Positions 7,423 through 13,301 of a stretch of 13,691 nt of DNA are shown piece after piece. The number at the start of each line of letters is the position of its first letter. The first letter of the stretch is position 1. The notes under the pieces are model-generated. The model saw only the letters and a program-made list of their open reading frames with translations. It searched no databases and was not told the DNA's origin. Both the position numbers and the translations under genes were made by a program. The DNA comes from Candidatus Eiseniibacteriota bacterium (lineage in GTDB: Bacteria > Eisenbacteria > RBG-16-71-46), in NCBI GenBank assembly GCA_005893185.1, contig VBOS01000398.1:1-13691 (forward strand). The letters run 5' to 3'.

Positions 7423-8136
7423 TCACTGCAGCGAGAAGCGCACCGGCACGGCCACCCACACCGCGACCGGCTTGTTGTTCGAGAGCGCCGGCTTGAAGAC
7501 CCACTGCTTGACGGCGGCGATCGCCGCATCGTTTAGCATCGGGATGGGCTTCACCACCCGCACGTCCTTTACCTTTCCGTCCTTGCCCACCAGCGCCTGC
7601 ACCAGGACCACGCCGTCAACGCCTGCCTCGCGTGCGATGTCCGGATAGTCGGGCTTGACCTTCGTGATCGCCTCGGGCAGCTCCTCGACATAGACGTACT
7701 CGCCGAACTGAGGCAGATCGTCGGAGGGAGGCGCAACGACCAGATCCCCCTTGCCGGCGTCGACGCCAGGGGTGGTCTGGGCGATCTCCTCCTGCGAGGC
7801 AATCGTCTGCTCGGGCGGCGCCTCGGCGTCCGGCACCGGCACAGCCACGCCGACCGTCGGCGGGGCCACCGGCTGCGTGATCGCCACCTGCGGGGGCGGA
7901 GCGTCCTGCGTGAGCGGAGGGGGCGCGGCCAGCTCGCGATACGGAACGACCACGACGCTGGTCTCCCTCGCCCTGTGACTCAGGAGCGCGCTGGTTCCCA
8001 TCGAGAGCATGAACAGCACGAGCCACGCAGCGCTCGCGACCCCCAGGGCGCGCACCAGGTACTTGCGGGCGACCTCCTTGAGCTCGGGCGCCCCGTAGGG
8101 CATGAACTGATACAGCGACACGGTCGGTGCGCTCAC
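7423..8136 (-). CDS. TonB-family energy transducer
   Basis: This 237-residue protein carries proton-motive energy from an ExbB/ExbD complex across the periplasm to an outer-membrane partner. It has a cytoplasmic N-terminus, one TM anchor (about 30-52), a Pro-rich spacer (about 71-110) and a C-terminal TonB domain (about 155-237). The last shows KPDYPDIAREAGVDGVVLV and the AAVKQWVFKPA signature (207-217). The frame continues upstream, but that part overlaps the ExbD gene and is a shadow. The chosen start is GTG at 8136, which overlaps the ExbD stop as GTGA and has GGAGG (8151-8147) ten bases ahead. The next ATG (8103) has no ribosome-binding site. It is the last gene of operon 1. The outer-membrane client is not encoded in the window. 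Confidence 0.92.
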   Translation of the reverse strand: MSAPTVSLYQFMPYGAPELKEVARKYLVRALGVASAAWLVLFMLSMGTSALLSHRARETSVVVVPYRELAAPPPLTQDAPPPQVAITQPVAPPTVGVAVPVPDAEAPPEQTIASQEEIAQTTPGVDAGKGDLVVAPPSDDLPQFGEYVYVEELPEAITKVKPDYPDIAREAGVDGVVLVQALVGKDGKVKDVRVVKPIPMLNDAAIAAVKQWVFKPALSNNKPVAVWVAVPVRFSLQ

Positions 8137-8630
8137 AGCGCTTCGACCTCCTTCTTCTCCTGCGGAGTCAGCGTCCCGAGCGAAAACCGGGTCAGGCTCG
8201 CGAGGTCCAGCTGGTCGATGATCTGGACCATGTTGTTGAAAGGCGCCTCGCGGTCGATCTTGATCACCACCACCAGGTCCTTGTTGCCCTTGTAGTTCTT
8301 GAACACCCCGCTCAGGCTCGAGACGCTGGTGCGGGCCCAAGGATCGGTGCCGCGCTTCCAGTACGTCCGGTCGTCGGGGAGCACGCGAACCGTGAGCACC
8401 TTGGATTCCGCGATCTCGATCTTCACGTTCTCATCGGGCGGGAGGTTGATCTCGAGCGCCTGCGGCGTGCGGAACACCGTCGTCACCATGAAGAAGATCA
8501 GGAGCAGGAACGCCACGTCCACCATCGGCGTCATGTCGATGCGGATGCCCACCCGCCGCTTCGGATGGTGAACCCCGCCGCCCTTCTTCGGGCCCTTCCT
8601 TTCTCGTTGGGGAGGATCGACCGCGCCCAT
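8133..8630 (-). CDS. ExbD/TolR-family proton-channel subunit, second copy
   Basis: This 165-residue ExbD/TolR protein has a 26-residue basic, Gly/Lys/Arg-rich N-terminal extension, then the conserved RVGIRIDMTPMVDVAFLLLI entry into a single TM helix (about 36-52). D38 corresponds to the essential proton-carrying aspartate of ExbD. The periplasmic domain (about 55-165) follows the ExbD fold pattern (LPDDRTYW and DLVVVIKIDREAPFNNMVQI). It lies 12 bp after the first exbD and overlaps tonB by four bases. The N-terminal cytoplasmic extension and the insertion around 85-110 distinguish it from copy one. The two probably form a heteromeric plug with ExbB, as in other systems with tandem exbD genes (inference). 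Confidence 0.94.
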   Translation of the reverse strand: MGAVDPPQRERKGPKKGGGVHHPKRRVGIRIDMTPMVDVAFLLLIFFMVTTVFRTPQALEINLPPDENVKIEIAESKVLTVRVLPDDRTYWKRGTDPWARTSVSSLSGVFKNYKGNKDLVVVIKIDREAPFNNMVQIIDQLDLASLTRFSLGTLTPQEKKEVEAL

Positions 8631-8642
8631 CGTCGTCCGCCC

Positions 8643-9134
8643 TTACGGGTGCTTCGTCTGCTTGAACAGGCCGCCCGAGCCCGCGAGCTCGGTCTGCACG
8701 TTGAACCGCGGAGCCTTGGCCTCCTGGAGCGCTGACATCATGTCCGACATGATGCCGTAGTGCGCGTCCTTGTCCATTTTGACGATGACGCGCGCCCGGG
8801 GATTCGCCGCCCGGGCGTTCGAGAGCACCGTGCCCATGTCCGACTTCACGGCGTCGGGAGGAAGCAGGCGGGACACCTCGTTCCCTCCCTGCCGGTAGAT
8901 GACCCGAACCCCCGACTGGTTGCCGAACTCGGGCCGGGGCGCCGTGACCGCGATCGTGATGATGTCGGACTCCGGGGACTTGGCCTCGGAGTTCGAATCG
9001 GGCAAAGTGATCTTGTCCTTCTCCGGCGGCTTGAACTGCGTCGTGCACATGAAGAAGATGAGGAGCAGGAACGCCACGTCCACCATCGGCGTCATGTCGA
9101 TCGAGATCCCGATGCGGCGCTTCTTCTTGAGCAT
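8643..9134 (-). CDS. ExbD/TolR-family proton-channel subunit, first copy
   Basis: This 163-residue ExbD/TolR protein has a short basic N-terminus (MLKKKRR), the conserved GISIDMTPMVDVAFLLLIFF (9-28) and one TM helix (about 15-32). D19 is the predicted proton-binding aspartate. The periplasmic part ends with VIVKMDKDAHYGIMSDMMSA, a typical ExbD stretch in the peptidoglycan- or TonB-contacting domain. AGGAG ten bases before the ATG supports the start. It follows exbB after 13 bp. It resembles the downstream ExbD strongly in the TM entry but differs through most of the periplasmic domain. This is an old duplication with divergence rather than a recent copy. Confidence 0.94.
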   Translation of the reverse strand: MLKKKRRIGISIDMTPMVDVAFLLLIFFMCTTQFKPPEKDKITLPDSNSEAKSPESDIITIAVTAPRPEFGNQSGVRVIYRQGGNEVSRLLPPDAVKSDMGTVLSNARAANPRARVIVKMDKDAHYGIMSDMMSALQEAKAPRFNVQTELAGSGGLFKQTKHP

Positions 9135-9147
9135 TGCGTCTTGGCTC

Positions 9148-9885
9148 CTACCGCTTGTCGCTCGATGCCGCCAGGAGCTGAACGGCCTCGTACGAGGCCT
9201 CGTCCATCATGTAGTTGAAGTTGTCCACTCGCGTGACGAACACGTTGTACGCCACGATTCCCGAGATCGCGCAGAACAGGCCGCCCGCGGTGTTGATGAG
9301 CGCCTCCGAAATGCCGATCGCGAGCTTGGCGGCATCCACCGCCCCGGTGTGTCCGAGCGCCGCGAACGAGCGAATCATCCCGACGACGGTTCCGAGCAGT
9401 CCGATCATGGTCGCGATCGAGGCGATGGTCGAGAGCGCGATCAGGTTGCGCTCGAGCAGCGGCACCTCGAGGCCGTTGGCCTCCTGGATCGCCGCCTGGG
9501 TCTCGGCCACGATCTTCTCCTTGGTGGCGCCCTCCTCTCGCAGCTGCATGTAGCGCTCGAGCCCCGCCCGGATCACGTTGGCCGCGGATCCGCGCTGCGC
9601 CGCGCACGCCCGGATCGCCCCGTCCACGTCGTTGGTGTGGAGACGCTTGCGCACCTCGTTGAGGAAGGCCGGCAGCGGCCCGCGGCCGCGCGCCTTCCGC
9701 AGGCTCCAGATGCGCTCCAGGATGAACGTGAACTGCAGGATGGTCAGCATGATCAGGGCCGCGACCAGCGGGCCTCCCTGCTTCATCTGGTTGCCGAACG
9801 CGCCGAGCGCCGGGAGGTTCCACCACAAGGCGATCGAGAAGACACCCGCAGCCGTGAACCCGAGTGGAACGACGAAACGATTCAT
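9148..9885 (-). CDS. MotA/TolQ/ExbB-family proton-channel protein
   Basis: This 245-residue inner-membrane proton-channel subunit pairs with the two ExbD proteins encoded next. The frame extends another 81 codons upstream across the hairpin array, but that part is arginine-rich and unrelated. The ATG at 9885 is preferred, with GGAG four bases and GGAGG eleven bases ahead. Hydrophobic segments are at about 4-22, 38-57, 151-172 and 192-216. The first is an extra N-terminal helix or uncleaved signal beyond the usual three TM segments. The large cytoplasmic loop (about 61-148) contains ANVIRAGLERYMQLREEGA, and the core signature is IASIATMIGLLGTVVGMIRS (154-173), the pore-lining region of the family. 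The proton flow would drive the TonB-type transducer at the end of the operon. Confidence 0.94.
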   Translation of the reverse strand: MNRFVVPLGFTAAGVFSIALWWNLPALGAFGNQMKQGGPLVAALIMLTILQFTFILERIWSLRKARGRGPLPAFLNEVRKRLHTNDVDGAIRACAAQRGSAANVIRAGLERYMQLREEGATKEKIVAETQAAIQEANGLEVPLLERNLIALSTIASIATMIGLLGTVVGMIRSFAALGHTGAVDAAKLAIGISEALINTAGGLFCAISGIVAYNVFVTRVDNFNYMMDEASYEAVQLLAASSDKR

Positions 9886-9903
9886 GGATCTCCGATCCTC
9901 CGC

Positions 9904-10001
9904 GCCCGCCCGGGCGGGCTTCAAACCCCCGTCGCCGGGGGCTCGACTGTGCGCGGGACGATCCCGCGGCTTACGTCGGTCCGACGCGGGGGCCCCGCGT
10001 C
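9904..10001. repeat. Array of five GC-rich palindromes between STAS gene and exbB
   Basis: The 122-bp gap holds five dyads one after another: GCCCGCCCGGGCGGGC (9904-9919, perfect), CCCCCG-tcgc-CGGGGG (9926-9941), CGCGGGA-cga-TCCCGCG (9952-9968), GTCGG-t-CCGAC (9975-9985) and GACGCGGGG-g-CCCCGCGTC (9983-10001, nine-pair arms). They occupy nearly all non-ribosome-binding sequence of the gap. As minus-strand RNA they begin seven bases after the STAS stop and end just before the exbB ribosome-binding site. Only TTT follows the second stem, so intrinsic termination is unlikely to be strong. Possible roles are mRNA processing or stability, partial attenuation that sets exbB levels, or a dispersed palindromic repeat (BIME/REP-like). 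Confidence 0.7.
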
Positions 10002-10007
10002 CGCCGG

Positions 10008-10355
10008 CTAGACCTTTTCGCGCTCCGCGAAGCTCGCGATCGCCTGCTCTTCGTTCGGATAGACGTCGAACACCAACGAGAGCTTGGTGATCACGAAAAT
10101 GTTCTCGATGCGCTTGTCCACGGAGCACAGCTTCATCTGTCCCCCGCGGCGAACGTAGTTCGTGTTCGCCGAGATCAAAACGCCGAGCGCCGTCGAGTTC
10201 AGGTGCTGGGTCTCGGCAAGGTTGATGATCAGGTTTTTGCTGCCCTTGTCGATCAGCCCCTTGATCGACTGCTCGAGCTCCTCGGTCTCATCGCCCCCGG
10301 TCAGGTAGCCCTTGGGGGTCACAATCGTGATGTTTCCCACATCGCGAATCTTCAT
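10008..10355 (-). CDS. STAS-domain protein (anti-sigma-factor antagonist-like)
   Basis: This is a 115-residue single-domain cytoplasmic STAS protein. It has the alternating strand/helix pattern of SpoIIAA/RsbV: VGNITIVTPKGYLTGGDETE (6-25), the strand KNLIINLA (40-47) and the switch segment LNSTALGVL (52-60). The canonical switch reads D-S-S-G-L-G. Here it is N-S-T-A-L-G, so the phosphoacceptor position would be T55, the preceding Asp is Asn, and Gly is Ala. The start is set by GGAGGGAGG (10370-10362) six bases ahead and by the ATGA overlap with the TPR gene. No anti-sigma kinase or sigma factor is visible nearby. A partner-switching or scaffold role for the neighbouring TPR/ExbB system is inference. 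The STAS fold assignment is secure. Confidence 0.88.
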   Translation of the reverse strand: MKIRDVGNITIVTPKGYLTGGDETEELEQSIKGLIDKGSKNLIINLAETQHLNSTALGVLISANTNYVRRGGQMKLCSVDKRIENIFVITKLSLVFDVYPNEEQAIASFAEREKV

Positions 10356-12154
10356 GGTGAGCCTCCCTCCCGCGGAGCCCCTGCTCCGAGACTCTTGATC
10401 CCCTTCAGCGCGTCTGGCTGTGTCGCATCCAGAGCCAGCGCGCGTTTGTACGAATCGAGGGCCCGCGGGCGGTTCCCGCTGTTCTGCTGACCCTGCCCGA
10501 GCCACACCCAGGCCTGGACGTCCTTCTCGTTCCGCTGGACCGCGCGCTCGAGGAGGCGGATTGCCTCGCTGTAGTTCTTGTCCAGCAACGAGTAAAAACC
10601 CAGCTGCCGATACGCGACGCCCGAGAAGGTCCCGGTCGAATCCAGGTCGAGCGACTTCTGCAGCCTCCCCTTCGCCTGCGGGACCGAATCGAGCTGAGCG
10701 TACAGAACACCCAGCCAGAACTGCCGGTCCGCCTTGCCGTCGGCGAGTGTCGCCGCCTGCCGGAACGCCTCCAGGGCTTCAGAGTACCGCTTCATCTCCT
10801 TGTACGACAAACCAATATAGTAGTAAGCCTCGTCGCTGCCGGGGTCAAGGGCGATCCGCCGTTGGAGCGCATCGACCGCCCCCGGGTAGTCCTGAGCCCG
10901 GAACTTGAGCTTGCCGAGCTCGAGCATGGCGAACCGGGCATCGCTCGAAGTCGAATCCTTTGCGATGATGGCCCGGTAGGTCGAGTCGGCGCGGCCGGGG
11001 TTGCCCTGGAATACCCAGATCTGGGCGACCGAGAGCTGGTCCCGGGGCGTGGGATCACCTCTGGCGAACTCCTCCAGCGCCTTGTTCCACTCCTTGCGGT
11101 CGGCGTAGAGCCTCCCCAACACGGTGTACATGTCCTTGCTCCCCGCCCCCAGCTGCTCGGCCTTGGCGAGCGCCTGCACCGCCTCGTCCTTCATGTGCAG
11201 GTAGAAGTAGGTCCGGCCCAGCAGGCTCCAGCCCTTGCCGTCATCGGGCGTGAGCTGGACGTATTTCTCGAGCGGGGCGCGCGCGTCGGCGTAGCGCCGC
11301 GGGTCGGCAGGGCCCGACAGGTAGTAGAGGTTCCCGAGCCCGAGCTGTCCGGCGGGAAACTCGGGGTCGCGGTCCACGACCCACTTGTACTCCCGCAGCG
11401 CGTCGTTGTAGCGCTGGCCGAGGAAGAGCCCCTGCGCCAGCGCGAAGCGCAGCTCCACGTCGCTGGAGTCGAGCGCCACCGCCGCCGTGTACTCCGGGAT
11501 CGCCAGCTCGGCGATGCCGCGCTTGTTCAGGTAGAAGTCGCCGAGCGCCTTGCGCGGCCGGGGATCGTCGGGCGCCTCCTCGCGCGCCTGGGTGAAATAG
11601 ACGTTGGCCGAGCGCAGCGAATCACGAGAGAGCTCCGCGTACCCCAGGGCCACGAGGAAGCGCGGCCGCCACTTGCCCCATTTGGTGCCCTGGCCGAGCG
11701 CGTTGATCGCCTCGGTCGTTCGCTTCAGGTCGGTCAGGCACTCGCCGAGCGCCAGAGTCGCCTCGGGGAACTTGCGGTCGAGCTCGTTGGCCTTCTGATA
11801 GAGCGGGATCGCAGCGTCGCACTTCCCCTCTCGCCTCAGCACTTCGCCCTGGCCGTACCAGGGCCATGCGAGCAGAGGATCCATCTTCTGGGCGGTCTCG
11901 AAGGCCTCACGGGCCTTGTCGTACTGCCGCCGCTTGAGCCAAACCTGGCCCACGCCGGAACGTCCCTCCGCCGAGCCCTGGCTCGCCGCCTTCTCGAACA
12001 GCCGGAGGGCATCGTCCAACTGGCCGGCCTGCAGCGCCGCCCTGCCATCCTTGAGCTCGTCGGCCCGCGCCTCGCGGGGCGTTGCGAGCCCGTGAGCGCC
12101 GGCCACGCCGAGCGCCAGTATCAGGATGCCGCACGTCTTCTGGAAGGGGATCAT
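10352..12154 (-). CDS. Secreted tetratricopeptide-repeat protein
   Basis: This 600-residue protein begins with a signal peptide (MIPFQKTCGILILALGVAGA, cleavage near AREARA-D, about residue 31), so it should act in the periplasm. The rest is an almost continuous TPR superhelix of about fifteen repeats. Good units lie around 36-60, 64-93, 97-127, 232-264, 305-335, 340-370, 406-439, 441-472, 475-506, 512-541 and 545-578, with the A-x-x-x-Y/F-x-x-A-x-x-x-F and DP patterns. The frame extends 94 codons further up, but that part overlaps the preceding gene and is a shadow. The chosen ATG (12154) overlaps the preceding stop as ATGA and starts the signal peptide. TPR arrays bind protein partners. In this operon it could scaffold the ExbBDD-TonB machine or the PstS-like protein. 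Confidence 0.92.
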   Translation of the reverse strand: MIPFQKTCGILILALGVAGAHGLATPREARADELKDGRAALQAGQLDDALRLFEKAASQGSAEGRSGVGQVWLKRRQYDKAREAFETAQKMDPLLAWPWYGQGEVLRREGKCDAAIPLYQKANELDRKFPEATLALGECLTDLKRTTEAINALGQGTKWGKWRPRFLVALGYAELSRDSLRSANVYFTQAREEAPDDPRPRKALGDFYLNKRGIAELAIPEYTAAVALDSSDVELRFALAQGLFLGQRYNDALREYKWVVDRDPEFPAGQLGLGNLYYLSGPADPRRYADARAPLEKYVQLTPDDGKGWSLLGRTYFYLHMKDEAVQALAKAEQLGAGSKDMYTVLGRLYADRKEWNKALEEFARGDPTPRDQLSVAQIWVFQGNPGRADSTYRAIIAKDSTSSDARFAMLELGKLKFRAQDYPGAVDALQRRIALDPGSDEAYYYIGLSYKEMKRYSEALEAFRQAATLADGKADRQFWLGVLYAQLDSVPQAKGRLQKSLDLDSTGTFSGVAYRQLGFYSLLDKNYSEAIRLLERAVQRNEKDVQAWVWLGQGQQNSGNRPRALDSYKRALALDATQPDALKGIKSLGAGAPREGGSP

Positions 12155-13005
12155 GGGGTTGTCGAGGGTTTCTCCTCCCGGTGAGAGCTCATCATCGGGG
12201 AGCGCCGGACGAAGCGGACCGGCACCGTGGTCGGCACCAGGCCGGCTTCGTGAACGATCCACTGACCGTCCCGTCTGGTGACGTACGTGATGAAGCCGTT
12301 GGCGAGCGGCGGCCCGCCCGCCCGGACGTAAGTGTAAACGACGCGCGTGAGAGGGTAGTCGCCGGCGTGGACCGCCTCCAAGTCGGGCGTCCAGTAGCGC
12401 ATCCCGGCCAGCGTCGCGACGCGCAGCGCTCGGCACCCCGATCCGATGCCGGAAAGGGTGACGTAGCCGATCGCGTCCGGGTCGCTCCGCACCCGTGACG
12501 CCACCGTCGAGTCGGCCGTCTCGTAGATGGAGGCGGCGGCGATCGGCTCGCCGCCCATCACCGCCTCCACGAAGAAGCCCGTGATGTCGGACTCCGGAGG
12601 CTGGATGACGACGTGGATCGTGCGGCTCGCCCCTCCCAACTCCGACCAGCTCGTGATCTCACCGCGATAGATCCCGTGCAGGCTCTGCATGGCTGCGTTC
12701 TGTACCGGATTCGCCTGGTTCACCAGCGCCACCACCCCGTCCCGTGCAATCGGATATCCCTCCAGCTCCAGCCCGCCGCGCGACGCTGCCGCGCGTTCCT
12801 CGGGAAGCAGTTCCCGGGTGAGTACGGCGAGGTCGCAACGCGCAGCAAAGAGCGCGCTCACCGCCTGCCGGGAGGTCCCCTCCCGCAACTCGATTTGCGC
12901 CTGCGGGTAAAGCGCCCGGAAGGCCTCCCGCTCGCGCGCGATCAGATCCCGTGCGTCCCGAGAGCAGACGACCAAGATACGCCCGGTAGTGAGGGAATCT
13001 TCCAC
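12151..13005 (-). CDS. PstS-like (PBP superfamily) substrate-binding-domain protein without evident signal peptide
   Basis: This 284-residue protein resembles phosphate ABC-transporter binding proteins. It has strand GRILVVCSRDARD (8-20), EGTSRQAVSALFAARCDLAV (42-61), the hinge region DGVVALVNQANPVQ, then LHGIYRGEITSWSELGG (109-125), SDPDAIGYVTL (174-184) and YPLTRVVYTYV (217-227). In PstS a Ser-Gly-Thr-Arg loop follows the next strand and binds phosphate. Here that place reads PPESDITGFFVEAV (137-150), without SGTR. The only in-frame start is GTG at 13005, with no clear ribosome-binding site. The frame opens 28 codons earlier with no ATG, GTG or hydrophobic stretch. It therefore appears to lack an export signal, unlike its relatives. 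No transporter permease is present. The promoter at 13064-13093 heads it, and its stop overlaps the TPR start. The fold is likely; the ligand is unknown. Confidence 0.85.
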   Translation of the reverse strand: MEDSLTTGRILVVCSRDARDLIAREREAFRALYPQAQIELREGTSRQAVSALFAARCDLAVLTRELLPEERAAASRGGLELEGYPIARDGVVALVNQANPVQNAAMQSLHGIYRGEITSWSELGGASRTIHVVIQPPESDITGFFVEAVMGGEPIAAASIYETADSTVASRVRSDPDAIGYVTLSGIGSGCRALRVATLAGMRYWTPDLEAVHAGDYPLTRVVYTYVRAGGPPLANGFITYVTRRDGQWIVHEAGLVPTTVPVRFVRRSPMMSSHREEKPSTTP

Positions 13006-13063
13006 CCGGCCGGCATACGTGGAAGAACGCGCCGGCCAGAAGTCTGGACACCGAAGGGCACCC

Positions 13064-13093
13064 AGTGTAGAAAGCCGGCACGCGGCCTGTCAA
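13064..13093 (-). promoter_or_regulatory. Sigma70-like promoter for operon 1
   Basis: On the minus strand, a perfect TTGACA (13093-13088) is followed after 18 bp by TACACT (13069-13064, four of six to the -10 consensus). Transcription would begin near 13057, about 50 bases before the GTG of the PstS-like gene. This is the best promoter-like sequence in the window. It stands directly beside the dyads at 13104-13160, which could hold a regulator site. Confidence 0.6.
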
Positions 13094-13103
13094 CGGAAAT
13101 GGA

Positions 13104-13160
13104 AGGCAGGCTGCCTCCTCGGCACCGGTGGGAGCCGGCCCCTGTAGGAGGCAAACCTGC
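13104..13160. repeat. Imperfect inverted repeat with nested dyads in the divergent intergenic region
   Basis: The arms GCAGG-c-TGCCTCCT (13106-13119) and AGGAGGCA-aa-CCTGC (13146-13160) can pair over 13 positions with one small internal loop. The centre holds a smaller dyad CGGC...GCCG (13120-13137). The left arm alone is part of the perfect dyad AGGCAG-g-CTGCCT (13104-13116), eleven bases upstream of the -35 hexamer. No T-run flanks it on either strand. It could be a regulator site or a transcribed hairpin for the plus-strand gene. Confidence 0.5.
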
Positions 13161-13301
13161 GCCAGCCCTGCGAGGAGCCACGAGAACGCTAGGAACTCCC
13201 AGGAGCCCTGTCAAGATGCCGGACACAGCGCGCGAAATGCGCGCACTCTGCGTCGGACCCGCGAGCCGTTCACCATCGTCCGGGCCGGCGGGCGAGCTCC
13301 C

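Larger units (their letters stand above)
13006..13301. other. Divergent intergenic region between PstS-like gene and glycosyltransferase gene
   Basis: This stretch of about 300 bases separates the minus-strand operon from the plus-strand glycosyltransferase. It holds the promoter at 13064-13093, the inverted repeat at 13104-13160 and a further dyad GCGCGC-gaaat-GCGCGC (13228-13244). I see no convincing plus-strand promoter, RNA gene or small protein gene. The glycosyltransferase frame is open through much of it, so its right boundary depends on the unresolved start of that gene. Confidence 0.6.

Noticed and set aside
8137..8340. N-terminal extension of the tonB frame to an upstream ATG
   Set aside because: It overlaps the ExbD coding region in another frame, and the extension looks like shadow sequence. 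The GTG at 8136 has a ribosome-binding site and a stop/start overlap.
9923..9941. Classical intrinsic terminator inside operon 1
   Set aside because: The CCCCCG/CGGGGG stem is followed on the minus strand by only TTT and then GAAG; too short a T-run for a confident call.
9904..10001. CRISPR array or tandem repeat
   Set aside because: The palindromes differ in sequence and spacing; there is no repeated unit or spacer pattern.
9886..10128. N-terminal extension of the exbB frame
   Set aside because: It runs through the palindrome array and the STAS gene; the sequence is Arg/Gly-rich. ATG 9885 has proper Shine-Dalgarno spacing and begins a hydrophobic segment.
10862..12184. A 440-codon plus-strand frame opposite the TPR gene
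   Set aside because: Its apparent repeats mirror the TPR codons of the real gene; no ribosome-binding site or family motif.
12155..12436. N-terminal extension of the TPR frame
   Set aside because: It overlaps the PstS-like gene; the signal peptide begins exactly at ATG 12154, which overlaps the previous stop.
12659..13093. Alternate minus-strand frame beginning near the -35 box
   Set aside because: Except for a weak signal-like stretch it lacks motifs and overlaps the PstS-like domain throughout. Kept only as a possible frameshift clue.
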